Source: Flavobacterium sp. 140616W15 (GTDB taxonomy: Bacteria; Bacteroidota; Bacteroidia; Flavobacteriales; Flavobacteriaceae). Taken from it: 64,000 nucleotides of DNA. The position numbers and the translations under genes were made by a program. Below the pieces are notes generated by a model, which saw nothing but the letters and a program-made list of their open reading frames with translations, did not search any database and was not told the origin of the DNA. Within the stretch, counting starts at the first letter, position 1. Every line of letters begins with the position of its first letter. The stretch spans positions 620,001-684,000 of the forward strand of contig NZ_CP033068.1 in assembly GCF_003668995.1 (NCBI RefSeq), written 5' to 3'. Below are positions 52,352-62,140 of this stretch, one piece after another.

Positions 52352-52912
52352 TTATTTGCGAATTATTTTTACTTGTGAGTCACTTGTTAATTTAATAATT
52401 GTAGATGGTTTTCCTGCTATTCTATCGCGATGTAAATTTACTACGTAATCCACTCCTTTAATAATTTCTGGATTAATATCCTTAAAAGCAATTGGAGTTG
52501 GTTGTCCAGAAATATTAGCTGAAGTAGAAACTAAAGGCTTTTTCATTCGCTCTAAAAGTTTAAAACAAAAAGGCTCTTTTACTATTCTAATTGCTAAAGA
52601 GTTATCTGATGCAATGATATTTGGTGCCACATTTCGAGGTTTATCTAAAATAATAGTTGTCGGTTTTTCGGATAAATCTAAAATTTGCCAAGCTACCTCA
52701 GGGATATCCTTGAATACATTATACATCATTTTTTCACCATTCATTAGGCAAATCATACTTTGTGTTTCGGCTCTTTGCTTCAGTTTATATATTTTTGCAA
52801 CAGCTTCTGGGTTTGTTGCATCGCAACCTATTCCCCAAACAGTATCAGTTGGGTAAAGAATGATTCCTCCTTCTTTAATGACTTCGTATGCGTTGTGTAT
52901 TTCTTCGTTCAT
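52352..52912 (-). CDS. L-threonylcarbamoyladenylate synthase (Sua5/YrdC/TsaC)
   Basis: 186 residues with the YrdC fold: GGIILYPTDTVWGIGCDATNPEAVAKIYKLKQR (ATP/threonine region), PTTIILDKPRNVAPNII, SLAIRIVKEPFCFKLLERMKKPLVSTSANISGQPTP. It makes the intermediate for t6A in tRNAs that decode ANN codons. Lacks the Sua5 C-terminal domain, so TsaC-type by length. Single gene between convergent and divergent neighbours. Confidence 0.9.
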   Translation of the reverse strand: MNEEIHNAYEVIKEGGIILYPTDTVWGIGCDATNPEAVAKIYKLKQRAETQSMICLMNGEKMMYNVFKDIPEVAWQILDLSEKPTTIILDKPRNVAPNIIASDNSLAIRIVKEPFCFKLLERMKKPLVSTSANISGQPTPIAFKDINPEIIKGVDYVVNLHRDRIAGKPSTIIKLTSDSQVKIIRK

Positions 52913-53092
52913 TTTTTATTTGTTTAATCTTCTTGAAAAATAATTAGTATATAATATTTTCGAAATACAAATGTATTTAATTAATAGAATTAAATAGATC
53001 TAGTTTAAAAATATTCAGTTAGATTGAGTCTGTTCTTTGGAATAAATATCACTTTACTTTGTGTATATTTGAACTCTAATTTCAAATTTTAA

Positions 53093-54114
53093 ATGAAAAT
53101 AACCAATTCAAAAATTTTAGTTTCTGTCGTTATACCAGTTTATAATTCAGAGAGATTCATTTCTGAAGCTATCGAAAGTGTTTTAAATCAAAGTTTAAAG
53201 GAAATTGAACTAATCCTTGTCGATGACGGTTCTACCGATAAATCATTGATGATTTGTGAGCAATTTTCACAAATGAACGAAAGAGTAAGATTGTTAGAGC
53301 AGAAAAACTCGGGAGTTTCAAATGCTAGAAACAATGGTTTGAAGTTGGCTAATGGGGAGTATATTTTTTTTATGGATTCTGACGATACAATTGATTCAGA
53401 ATTCCTTAGTACTTCTTATGAATTAGCTAAAAAGCAAGATTTAGATATTGTCGTAATTGGAGAAGATTGCTGTAAGCGTTTGCCAAACGTTTATGCGCTG
53501 CCTACAATGGCACAATTACTCAAGCATGATTTTTTATTAAAGCATTCTGATATAAGATTTCCAGAGAATATACAACCCTGTGAAGATGGATTGTTTTCGC
53601 ATCAATTACTTGCTTTAACCACAAGAGTTGCGGGAAATCCTAGTGGGCAATATCATTATAGACATCATGAAAATCAAAATCATAAATCTATTAATAATGC
53701 TGTAGGTAAGGTACTGGTACAAATTCCAAGATGGTTTGAAATTCTAGACGATTTTTATAAAAAAATAATTTATATAATTCTCATTCTTTGCATTTAGCAC
53801 TTTTTATGGAACATGAACCATTTCAATTGAGATATCTTTCTATGCCATTGGATGCAGATCAAAAAAAATATTTACATAAGTTGATAAAGGAATTTACACA
53901 AAAAAATGTTTTACCTTTTTTGAAAGAGGAAGATAAGAGGAAATTAAATGCTTATTTTTTATTTTTTATAAATTCCCCTAGTCATGTTGATTTTGAGAAT
54001 TATTATAAAAGATTAAAATTAAAATGTAAAGTAAAATTGTTTTTTGTTAAGGTTATACCGATTTCAAAAGTTAGAAAAAGAATGCGAAAAGAGATAAGGT
54101 CAAAAATTTATTAA
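53093..54114 (+). pseudogene. Family 2 glycosyltransferase, interrupted by a one-base frameshift
   Basis: The first part has the GT2 start VSVVIPVYNSERFISEAIESVLNQS, then LILVDDGSTDKS and the DxD motif MDSDDTIDSEFL, and runs to HHENQNHKSI. At an A7 run (53759-53765) the frame ends with IILILCI. Adding one A continues as YKKNNLYNSHSLHLALFMEHEPFQLRYLS and reads to the stop at 54112-54114. Product about 340 residues, a usual length. The second part (53788-54114) has no start logic of its own. It heads the plus-strand run 53093-57815; the next gene begins at the base after its stop. Confidence 0.85.
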
Positions 54115-55356
54115 ATGAAAATATTATTAGTTCAACACCATGGTTTTTTAAACGGATCTGGAGGAACAGAAAAAATATGTTGCTATTTAGCTAATAATTT
54201 AGTAAATAATAATTTTGAAGTAGAAATAGCTACAAATCAAAATAGTCATGGAAATCCATTTTTTTCTTTGGATGAAAAAATAAAAATAACTAATATTTTT
54301 GATGATCAAGTTATTCAAAAAAGTACATTAGAATTACATAACTACAAAGGAAAAAAACTTTTTTTGTGGGTTTATTATAAGATTCTAAAAAAGTACAGCA
54401 AGATCTACAATAAAATTTTGTTGAAAAAATGGGGTGGTATTGATGAATTAAATAAATTCAACCTATCTAATCGATCACAGGCTTGGGGAAAATATGTGAT
54501 AGCATCTAAACCTGATTTAATTATTACAATGAGCATTAGTTCGTTGTTGGAAATTTCGTATAAAAATGATTACGATATCCCAATTATTAATTCTGTAAAC
54601 GGACGACCAGATTATGATTATTCAGATCTGTTATGGTATCGTTCTGAGAACGAGATGCAGTTACTTAAAGATTCGTATAAAAGCTTAAGTGGTATTCAGG
54701 TTTTATTTGAAAGTTATAAGGAATATTTGCCAGATACATTCAAAGGGAAGGCTTTTACTATAACAAATCCAGTTTTTCAAATTGATGATTCAGAAATAGT
54801 AAATCATAATAATGTTAAAGAAAGATTTAAAATAGTAAACATAGCCACATTAGCTACAAATTGTAAGCAACAAGATGTTGCTATTTTGGTGTTTTCTCGT
54901 TTGGCAAATAAATATTTAAACTGGGATTTACATTTTTGGGGAGTAGGTAGTGATTTAGAAATGTTACAAAATCTGGTGAGACAGTTAAATATTGAAGATA
55001 GAGTGTTTTTTAATGGGTTTACAAGTAATCCTATTGATAAGCTGAAAGAATCGGATCTATTTATCTTTCCTAGTAAGTATGAAGGATTTGGACTTGCTCT
55101 GGTCGAAGCTATGACTGTAGGGCTTCCTTGCATAGGTTTTGAAACTTGTTCGGGTGTAAATGAATTAATAGAACATAATACGAATGGTTTTTTGGTTAAA
55201 AATGAAGAAGAAATGAAAGACGCCTTGGTTACTTTAATGACGAATTCAGACTTGAGAAAAAAAATGGGAGCAAATGCACATGAAATGGCAAAAAAACATA
55301 ACGAAAAAGATGTTTTAGATGAATGGATTAGCCAAATAAATCAGTTTTTAGTATAA
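54115..55356 (+). CDS. Family 4 glycosyltransferase
   Basis: 413 residues. N-terminal LVQHHGFLNGSGGTEKICCYLA gives the acceptor side; C-terminal GT-B domain: IVNIATLATNCKQQDVAILVFSRLA, WDLHFWGVGSDLEMLQNL, and the nucleotide-sugar motif KYEGFGLALVEAMTVGLPCIGF with the E-x7-E pair. ATG directly follows the previous stop (TAAATG). Sugar and acceptor unknown; part of the surface-glycan cluster. Confidence 0.85.
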   Translation: MKILLVQHHGFLNGSGGTEKICCYLANNLVNNNFEVEIATNQNSHGNPFFSLDEKIKITNIFDDQVIQKSTLELHNYKGKKLFLWVYYKILKKYSKIYNKILLKKWGGIDELNKFNLSNRSQAWGKYVIASKPDLIITMSISSLLEISYKNDYDIPIINSVNGRPDYDYSDLLWYRSENEMQLLKDSYKSLSGIQVLFESYKEYLPDTFKGKAFTITNPVFQIDDSEIVNHNNVKERFKIVNIATLATNCKQQDVAILVFSRLANKYLNWDLHFWGVGSDLEMLQNLVRQLNIEDRVFFNGFTSNPIDKLKESDLFIFPSKYEGFGLALVEAMTVGLPCIGFETCSGVNELIEHNTNGFLVKNEEEMKDALVTLMTNSDLRKKMGANAHEMAKKHNEKDVLDEWISQINQFLV

Positions 55357-55387
55357 TAAATAGCACTCCAAAATTAAATTTTAAATT

Positions 55388-56551
55388 ATGCGTATTTTAT
55401 ATTTCTATCCTGAAAACCCATTGATGTTTACTCAAGGAAATAATGCTAGAGCTTTATCTTTGTTGCGATATTTTAAAAGTCGTAATATTAAAGTAGATTT
55501 TGTGGGAGAAGAATCTGATGATTTTAAAGAAGATTCTATTCTGGAAATGAAATCTAAAGGTTTAATTGCAGAAGGTTTTCTTTTAAAAAGAGGAAATAGA
55601 AAAAGTAAAAGGATTAAATATCTTTTGACATATTCTTTGCCAAGAAAGATGAATAGATTTGTCAAAGATTTTGATCGGACTAAATTCGAACATAAAGAAC
55701 AATTTGCTGAAATAATTGAATCAAGAAATTATGACTATAAAATTATTTCCTATGCTTATTGGGCATCACTTTTAGATAATACAAAAAAAGGAGATAATGA
55801 AAAATGGATTATTGACACTCATGATTTTTTGACTTCTCAATTTCAAACTAATAAAAAATTTAGTTTAAGTGATTATTTTCAGACAGAAATTTCTGTGCTT
55901 AAAAAATTTGATAGAGTTTGGGTAATTTCTAATGAAGAAAAGTATGTTTTTTCACAGTTTTTAGATAATCAACTAGATTTAATAACTCATAGTTTGCCAA
56001 ATAATGCACAAGACAGGCATGTTAATGCTAAAAACATAGATGTTGTATATGTTGCTAGTGAAAATGAGCATAATGTAAAATCTGCTAGATGGTTTTTTGA
56101 AAATGTGTATCCCAATATAAAAAGGGATATAAAAATTACCGTTATAGGAAAAATAGCCAAATATATACCAGAGTTTGAAAATGTAGAGAAAATAAAATTT
56201 ATTGAAGATTTAGACGGAGTCTACAAAAAAGCCAAAATTGCTATTTGCCCAATGTTGTCAGGAACTGGTTTAAAAATAAAAGTTGTAGAGTCATTATCGT
56301 ATGGATTACCAGTTGTCTGTAATGAAAGAGGAATAGATGGTTTGCTAAATAAAACAAATAATGGTTGTTTAGTAACTAATTGTCCATTAGAATTTGCAAA
56401 TTATATTAATAAACTCTTGCAAGAAGAAGAGTTTTATGAGGCAAAAAGTTTAGAGGCATCAAAATTTTTTATAGAAAATTTTGATATAAATAGCACACAC
56501 AAAGTATTAGATGATATTTTTTTTGCTGATAAGAAGAGTCATTCACTCTAG
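55388..56551 (+). CDS. Glycosyltransferase (GT4-like)
   Basis: 387 residues: N-terminal ILYFYPENPLMFTQGNNARALSLLRYFKSRN, middle IIDTHDFLTSQFQ, and C-terminal AKIAICPMLSGTGLKIKVVESLSYGLPVVCNERGIDGLL. This is the GT-B type with a GTGLKIKVVE block in place of the classical EGFG pattern. The closest look-alike in the window is the next gene, which has RYGAGIKGKIGQSLEYGLPLV. Function is likely sugar transfer in glycan assembly. Confidence 0.8.
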   Translation: MRILYFYPENPLMFTQGNNARALSLLRYFKSRNIKVDFVGEESDDFKEDSILEMKSKGLIAEGFLLKRGNRKSKRIKYLLTYSLPRKMNRFVKDFDRTKFEHKEQFAEIIESRNYDYKIISYAYWASLLDNTKKGDNEKWIIDTHDFLTSQFQTNKKFSLSDYFQTEISVLKKFDRVWVISNEEKYVFSQFLDNQLDLITHSLPNNAQDRHVNAKNIDVVYVASENEHNVKSARWFFENVYPNIKRDIKITVIGKIAKYIPEFENVEKIKFIEDLDGVYKKAKIAICPMLSGTGLKIKVVESLSYGLPVVCNERGIDGLLNKTNNGCLVTNCPLEFANYINKLLQEEEFYEAKSLEASKFFIENFDINSTHKVLDDIFFADKKSHSL

Positions 56552-56600
56552 ATTATTATTACTAAAACATTCATTTTTTTTTAAACTAACTACAAATTAA

Positions 56601-57815
56601 ATGTATAAATCGATCAAATTATATTTCAGATTAAAAAAATTAGCTCAAAAACTAAAAAAAAACAAAGTTAGAATTGACTTTTTAAGTGAATTAAAATATA
56701 ACTCTTATGTTTTAATTGTTGATACTAAAATACCAGAATTTAATAAAGATTCAGGATCCAGAAGACTAACAGAGATAATTAAGATGCTTTTGCATAATAA
56801 TGTAGGTGTTTTTTTATTAGCCGATTTTAAAGAATATAAATATCAATCAGAATATATAGAAATATTTAAAGAAATGGGAGTTGTTGTTTATGAACCAACT
56901 ATCGATAGGTTTAATAAATTAATAACAAAAGAAGGATTTCTGAAAGAGGTTTTACCAAAAGTAGATTTTGTATGGTTGCATAGACCAGAAATTTTTAATA
57001 AATATTACCCACTCGTTAAAAAATACAAAACAGAGGCAAAAATATTTTTTGACATGGTTGATTTCCATTATTTAAGATTTAAAAGAGAGTTTGAATTAAA
57101 GGGCGATCCAAAAATGATGGAGATTGCGAACAAATACTTAGAACTTGAATTAGATAATTGTGAAAAGGCAGATAGGATTATTGTTATTTCAGAATCTGAA
57201 AAGGAAAGTTTAAAGGAGTATTATCAAAATAATGATAAAGCAATAGCAATAGGAAATATCCACCAGTACATAAATAATGTTACTCCTGTATGTTTTGAAA
57301 ACAGAAAAGAACTACTTTTTATAGGAGGCTTTGATCATACACCAAATGTTGATGCAGTTAATTATTTGTATGAAGAGATTATGCCTTTATTATGGAAAGT
57401 ATTACCAGAGATTTCAATAACAATTATTGGCAGTAATCCACCAGCATCTATAATGGAGTTAAATTCAGAAAAATTTAAAATTGTAGGCTATGTTAAAGAT
57501 GTATCTCCATATTTTTTAAACTCACGGATTTTTGTAGCGCCATTGCGTTATGGAGCTGGGATAAAAGGAAAGATTGGACAGAGCTTAGAATATGGCTTGC
57601 CATTAGTAACAACAAATATTGGAGCTGAGGGATTTAATTTTGGTGAAAGTGAGAATATAATTATTGGTAATACAAGTCAGGAAATAGTAGATAATATAAT
57701 TAGAATGTACCAAAATGAAGAAATCTGGAATGAAATTAGTTTAGCTTCACAAAAGGTTATAGAACCATTCTCAGTAGATACAATTAGAGCAAGAGTATTG
57801 AGTTTAATTCAATAA
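56601..57815 (+). CDS. Glycosyltransferase (GT4-like)
   Basis: 404 residues. N-terminal YVLIVDTKIPEFNKDSGSRRLTEIIKML, the WLHRPEIFNKYYP segment, then a GT-B C-terminal: LLFIGGFDHTPNVDAVNYLYEEIMPLLW, ISITIIGSNPPASIMEL, and FVAPLRYGAGIKGKIGQSLEYGLPLVTTNIGAEGF. The SGSRR and IGGFDHTPN blocks mark a known glycan-related glycosyltransferase type. Paralogous in layout to the preceding gene. Last gene of the plus run. Confidence 0.8.
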   Translation: MYKSIKLYFRLKKLAQKLKKNKVRIDFLSELKYNSYVLIVDTKIPEFNKDSGSRRLTEIIKMLLHNNVGVFLLADFKEYKYQSEYIEIFKEMGVVVYEPTIDRFNKLITKEGFLKEVLPKVDFVWLHRPEIFNKYYPLVKKYKTEAKIFFDMVDFHYLRFKREFELKGDPKMMEIANKYLELELDNCEKADRIIVISESEKESLKEYYQNNDKAIAIGNIHQYINNVTPVCFENRKELLFIGGFDHTPNVDAVNYLYEEIMPLLWKVLPEISITIIGSNPPASIMELNSEKFKIVGYVKDVSPYFLNSRIFVAPLRYGAGIKGKIGQSLEYGLPLVTTNIGAEGFNFGESENIIIGNTSQEIVDNIIRMYQNEEIWNEISLASQKVIEPFSVDTIRARVLSLIQ

Positions 57816-57837
57816 TTATATCATGAAGCTATTTTTC

Positions 57838-58794
57838 TTACAGTTGAAAGACTGTTTTTACCCAATTTTCAATAGTATATTTATGAAATGTTTCTGGGCT
57901 TAAAGGTTGATATGGTGTTGTGAGAAAATCTTCGGGTATATTTATATTCGAATCATTTTCGTCGAGAATTAAAATGTTATTTGGATTATAGAAATCATAT
58001 TCACTAATTGATTTATTTGTAGTGATAATCTTTTTTTGCATTGCCAAAGCTTCAAATATTCGGAAACTTAGTCCATTATGATCTTTTCGTATTAGATCCA
58101 AGAATATTTTTGAGTTTTCAAAGTCAGCTTTTAGGTCTTCTGGAAAAATAAGTCCTTTAGAGTAAATAATGTTTTGATTTATGTTTTCAGGCGGTTTTTT
58201 ACCTACAAGCATAAATTTAAACGGAATAGAATGAGATGAAAGATAGTTAGCCAGATTGTTTAAAAATGTAAAACGTTCATCAATAGAAATTACAATAAAA
58301 ATATTTTCGTTTGCATTTTCAAGTGTAATTGCTCTCTTTTCCATGTAAATGTAATTGGAGATGAATGTTAATTGATGTTTTTTAACATCGATTAAATCGA
58401 ATGAAAATATTTCGTCGAAAACTCCATCTACTATATTATCTATAGGAAATCGTCTGCAACTATCATAAATATATGCAAGATATTTATGGGTAAGTTTTTT
58501 AAGCTCTAAATGAGTTTCTCTACTTATTTTATCTGGACGTATAAACAAAATAGCATCGTGATGCCCAAATTCTTTGACTTGTTCAACTAAATAATTTTCT
58601 AATGCAGTGGTTTTTTTATTTTTATTAAAAAAAGTTTTATTGATAGAATTTTGAATTTTATCAAAAATGGAAGTGTATTTATATTTAAATTTAGAAGCAT
58701 CGATGTGATTAGCATCGATGTTTCTTCTTTTTAATTCATCTATAATGTTGTGGTCATAGTAAGTGGAATCATAACTAATTAAACAAATTTTCAT
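57838..58794 (-). CDS. CgeB/RfaS-like glycosyltransferase
   Basis: 318 residues from MKICLISYDSTYYDHNIIDEL (start 58794; a longer frame to 58839 overlaps the upstream gene and is less likely). Domain pattern: short N-terminal Rossmann part with NIDANHIDASKFKYKYTSIFDKI, YIYDSCRRFPI, and a C-terminal block NGLSFRIFEALAMQKKIITTNKSISEYDFYNPNNILIL, resembling CgeB/Glyco_trans_1_2 or lipopolysaccharide core RfaS. The third gene of the minus run (59781-60761) is its close paralogue: NGLTFRVFESIGLRKKLITTN, YDFYNPNNILV. Confidence 0.75.
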   Translation of the reverse strand: MKICLISYDSTYYDHNIIDELKRRNIDANHIDASKFKYKYTSIFDKIQNSINKTFFNKNKKTTALENYLVEQVKEFGHHDAILFIRPDKISRETHLELKKLTHKYLAYIYDSCRRFPIDNIVDGVFDEIFSFDLIDVKKHQLTFISNYIYMEKRAITLENANENIFIVISIDERFTFLNNLANYLSSHSIPFKFMLVGKKPPENINQNIIYSKGLIFPEDLKADFENSKIFLDLIRKDHNGLSFRIFEALAMQKKIITTNKSISEYDFYNPNNILILDENDSNINIPEDFLTTPYQPLSPETFHKYTIENWVKTVFQL

Positions 58795-58804
58795 AATAAT
58801 ATCC

Positions 58805-59776
58805 TTATAGTTTATTAAAAAGTTTGTTTGTGTTCTCAATCATACTATTTTTTTCATTCATTACAAATGTTCTGAAGTCTAAAAACTCAGCAAAAACTTC
58901 ATCATAATTATTCATTGTATGATTAATTAGTTCTGTTACTTTTTCAGGTTGCATTTCATCTGCATGTAGTTTATATTTTTCGGGTATTCCTAGATCTTCT
59001 TTAAAAGCTGATGTACCATCACGTCCAGTTAACAAACAAACCCCCGAAATAAGTGACTCTCTAGGGATTTTATCTCTTCCTGGGAAGTAACCAAAGTCAA
59101 CATGGAGTTTAGTTTTTCGTAAAGTATCTCTCATTTCTTCCCTTGTCATACCAGATAAAGGTATCCATTTGTATTGAGGAAGAAGTGCCATGTATTTTTC
59201 AATCTTATCTAATCCTTTTTTTGGATTATAGGTTATTATGTTTTCTTTTGGGAAATTACCAATATCGGGTAAATTATCAAAGAAAAGTTCTGTAACATAA
59301 TCGCACAAATAAGCAATATCATTTTTATGATCTTTGGTCAATAAAAACTCTTTTGTTCTTTGAGATTGATACCAGTGAGTGACAGTTTTATTGGGTTCAA
59401 ATCTATATTCAGTATGTTTATAAGGAACAAGTAGTTTTCTTATCCAGTTTTTTTTCTTTTCCCTACTATTCATTAAGACTTCATAAAAATCAAGACTCAA
59501 CCACCATACTTTTTTCTCAGCCAAAGGATATTTAGCTATTAAGTTAGTCATTGATTCTGGGATTATCATCACATTTTCAATACTATCTTTTACCTTCATT
59601 ACATAAGGAACATTGTAGTTTTTGTAAAAAGGATGAATAGGATCTTTTTTGTATTTTGAATATAACATTTTAGCATTATAGCCTAGAGAATTTAAGATAT
59701 AACCTAATTGATGTAATGCTTCTGGACCTCCAGTAGCTTTGCTAGGAGGGCAGATTATATATATGTTTTGTTGCAT
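58805..59776 (-). CDS. Glycan-biosynthesis protein, probably a glycosyltransferase
   Basis: 323 residues from MQQNIYIICPPSKATGGPEALHQLGYIL (start 59776). The PPxxATGGPEALHQLGY opening is a known conserved block in bacterial glycan clusters. Later blocks: VWWLSLDFYEVL, AYLCDYV, DIGNFPKENIITYNPKKGLDKIEKYM, VHVDFGYFPGRDKIPRESLISG. Probable GT-B type. It lies between the two paralogous CgeB-like genes: 10 bases to one, 4 bases to the other, so translationally coupled. Confidence 0.7.
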   Translation of the reverse strand: MQQNIYIICPPSKATGGPEALHQLGYILNSLGYNAKMLYSKYKKDPIHPFYKNYNVPYVMKVKDSIENVMIIPESMTNLIAKYPLAEKKVWWLSLDFYEVLMNSREKKKNWIRKLLVPYKHTEYRFEPNKTVTHWYQSQRTKEFLLTKDHKNDIAYLCDYVTELFFDNLPDIGNFPKENIITYNPKKGLDKIEKYMALLPQYKWIPLSGMTREEMRDTLRKTKLHVDFGYFPGRDKIPRESLISGVCLLTGRDGTSAFKEDLGIPEKYKLHADEMQPEKVTELINHTMNNYDEVFAEFLDFRTFVMNEKNSMIENTNKLFNKL

Positions 59777-59780
59777 TTTT

Positions 59781-60761
59781 TTAGTTAAATTTTGTTTTAG
59801 AATTATAAACAACATTCTCAATCCAGCCTTCTAAAGTATATTTTCTGAAGATTTTATCTGGAATATTTTCGTATTCTGTTTCAAAAAAAGAAGGTGGGAT
59901 ATTTGGTTTTTTCTCATCAATTACGAGAATGTTATTAGGGTTGTAAAAATCATAATTTATTATATCGGAGTTAGTTGTAATAAGTTTTTTGCGTAACCCT
60001 ATACTTTCAAACACTCTAAAAGTTAATCCGTTTTGTCCTTTTCTATTAACATCAAGTAAAACTTGTGATTTGTTTATATATTGTTCGACTTCTGATAATG
60101 AAATATACTCATTTATATATTCAATAGTTTTCGTCTTTTTCTTATTTTTTTTGTGATAAACAAATATTTTATAATTGATATTGTTTAATTCTAAATTATT
60201 TGCTATTTTCGAAAGAATTGGTAATCTTCCATCTTTTGAAATAATATTAAAAACCTGATATGTGATATCTACATTATTATTATTATTATTATTATCAGAT
60301 GAAGAGTTGTAAATCCAATTGGTTGCAAAATTTAAATTATATTTTTTACAATCTTCTTTTTCAAAGGAAAAAACTTCATCAAAATGAGGTATTACTTGTA
60401 TTATTTTAGGACAGCGTTTTGTATTATCATTAAAATATGCAATTGTTTTTTTTCCATATTTTTTTAATTTTTTAACACTTTCTACATCAATAAAGTCACC
60501 TTTTATAACTAATATTACATCTTGGAGTTCTCCAATTTCCTCAAGATTTTTAATTATTTTTTTTCCAAAATGCATTGTTTTTAGATTTTTTCTAAAAAAT
60601 GATTTTAATATAAAATTATATATTTTATGAAAAGGATTAGGGTACTTATATTGAATTTTATTAAAATCAATGTGATGTACGTCGTGCCCATCTTGTTTTA
60701 ATGTAATTGCAATATGTTCGTTGAATCCCCAATTATCAAGGCTTATTAATGTAATACGCAT
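59781..60761 (-). CDS. CgeB/RfaS-like glycosyltransferase with an asparagine tract
   Basis: 326 residues, paralogous to the gene at 57838-58794 (same opening: IDFNKIQYKYPNPFHKIYNFILKS; IAYFNDNTKRCPKII; NGLTFRVFESIGLRKK). An asparagine run (SSDNNNNNNNVD, around residue 160) is encoded by seven ATT repeats on the plus strand (60273-60293) and lies between the N- and C-terminal domains. First gene of the three-gene minus run. Role presumed in outer-core or O-glycan assembly. Confidence 0.75.
   Translation of the reverse strand: MRITLISLDNWGFNEHIAITLKQDGHDVHHIDFNKIQYKYPNPFHKIYNFILKSFFRKNLKTMHFGKKIIKNLEEIGELQDVILVIKGDFIDVESVKKLKKYGKKTIAYFNDNTKRCPKIIQVIPHFDEVFSFEKEDCKKYNLNFATNWIYNSSSDNNNNNNNVDITYQVFNIISKDGRLPILSKIANNLELNNINYKIFVYHKKNKKKTKTIEYINEYISLSEVEQYINKSQVLLDVNRKGQNGLTFRVFESIGLRKKLITTNSDIINYDFYNPNNILVIDEKKPNIPPSFFETEYENIPDKIFRKYTLEGWIENVVYNSKTKFN
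60273..60293. repeat. Trinucleotide repeat (ATT)7 inside a coding region
   Basis: Seven consecutive ATT units code in-frame for asparagines. Changes in copy number would lengthen or shorten the linker without breaking the frame. Confidence 0.85.
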
Positions 60762-61337
60762 GATTTTTTTTTGTTTTGCTGTTGCAAATTTAGTTAAAAT
60801 TTCACTTACTAAATTTATATAATTACTGTGTTTAATTAATAGAATTATAATATAATATTGAAGGTGGTTTTAAAATATAGGATATCAGGTTTTTAAAAAT
60901 ATTATAATAAAAGGGGAGGATTTGTAAAAATATGATAATTTTTAATTTTTTAAAAAAATAAAGCGCAACTAATTTGAAAAATAAAATTGATCACAAAGAA
61001 AACAAATGGTGCATTTTACTGTACTTTTTTTTCTGTATTAAAAAAGTTTAAAATAGAAGTAATTTTGTAAAGACTTAAAAGTTTTTATATATTAATCCTT
61101 AAATTAAAAATTTGGTGAGAGGCTATGTTTTTTAATTAACATTGGACTTGTTTTTTGTACTAATGTAAAATCAATTATAATAAAAATAATTTATTTGATG
61201 AGAATATAAGTTTTTATTAATTATAAGGTTATTTTTGTGTTTTGATTAATGTAGAGGAATAAGAAATTAAATATTTGATGTAATTACAAAATAAACTTAT
61301 TTTATAATTAGAATAGACTTAAGATTAAATTAATAAA
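60762..61337. other. 576-base AT-rich intergenic region without a gene
   Basis: It separates the divergent glycan genes at 60761 and 61338 and must contain their promoters. I see no reading frame, no RNA structure and no strong promoter, though several imperfect TTTG-ending boxes are present (for example near 61080-61160). Base composition is extremely AT-rich. Confidence 0.5.
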
Positions 61338-62119
61338 ATGAAAAATACTGTAAAAATAATTATTCCGATCTATAAAGAGCATTTTGGGGAGCTAGAGGAA
61401 AAATCTTTTTTACAGTGTGTCAAAGTGCTTAAAAACTATGATATTGTTTTAGTTCAGCCTGAAGGACTGGATAATTCTTATATTACGAACGAATTTAATC
61501 AAATTAAAGCAATAAGCTTTCCTAAAAGGTATTTTGAAAATATTGATGGTTATAATGAGTTATTGTTGTCGTCTCTTTTTTATGAAGCTTTTTTAGATAG
61601 TGAATATATATTGATTTATCAGTTGGATGCTTTTGTCTATAAAGATGCTTTAGAAGAATGGTGTCAAAAAGGGTATGATTATATAGGAGCTCCATGGATT
61701 GCCACACCAGAAAGTACTATATTGTTAAAATATTATAATAAAATAGTTAGAAAATTTAGATCAAAAAGAAAAAAGACCGAGAACAAATTTTCTTTAAAGT
61801 TGGTAATGGAGGCTTTTCATTACGAAAAACAGCATCCCATTACTTAATCAGCAAGACAAAACAAGACTTTATTTTTGATTTTCTAAATTCTGCAGATAAA
61901 GAGATTTATGCAATCGAAGATGTCTTTTGGTCAATAAAGGCACCTGAATTTGATGAGAATTTTAAGATACCTAATTATAAAGAAGCTTTGTATTTTGCAA
62001 TAGACCGAAAACCTAAAATAGCATTTAAGTTAATTAATAATCAGCTACCATTTGGTTGTCATGGAATTAATAAACCGAAAGTAATTAATTTTTGGAAACC
62101 AATATTAAATAAATACTAA
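61338..62119 (+). pseudogene. DUF5672-like glycosyltransferase, interrupted by a one-base frameshift
   Basis: The first part (MKNTVKIIIPIYKEHFGELEEKSFLQCVKVL; PEGLDNSYI; SILYQLDAFVYKD-type block LIYQLDAFVYKDALEEWCQKGYDYIGAPW) matches DUF5672. Near 61788-61791 the frame leaves the family and stops at 61847. Reading the other frame gives FKVGNGGFSLRKTASHY, ISKTKQDFIFDFLNSADKEIYAIEDVFWS, and ends LPFGCHGINKPKVINFWKPILNKY at 62119. One extra T in the T4 run (61788-61791) joins them. The VGNGGFSLRK block is a family hallmark and proves the second frame is real. Product about 260 residues. Confidence 0.85.
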
Positions 62120-62140
62120 ACATAAAATTTCATAAGATTA

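Noticed and set aside
52971..60850. A shared AT-rich 17-mer (TTTAATTAATAGAATTA) at about 52977 and 60831
   Set aside because: Low-complexity A/T word in very AT-rich sequence; no further similarity around it.
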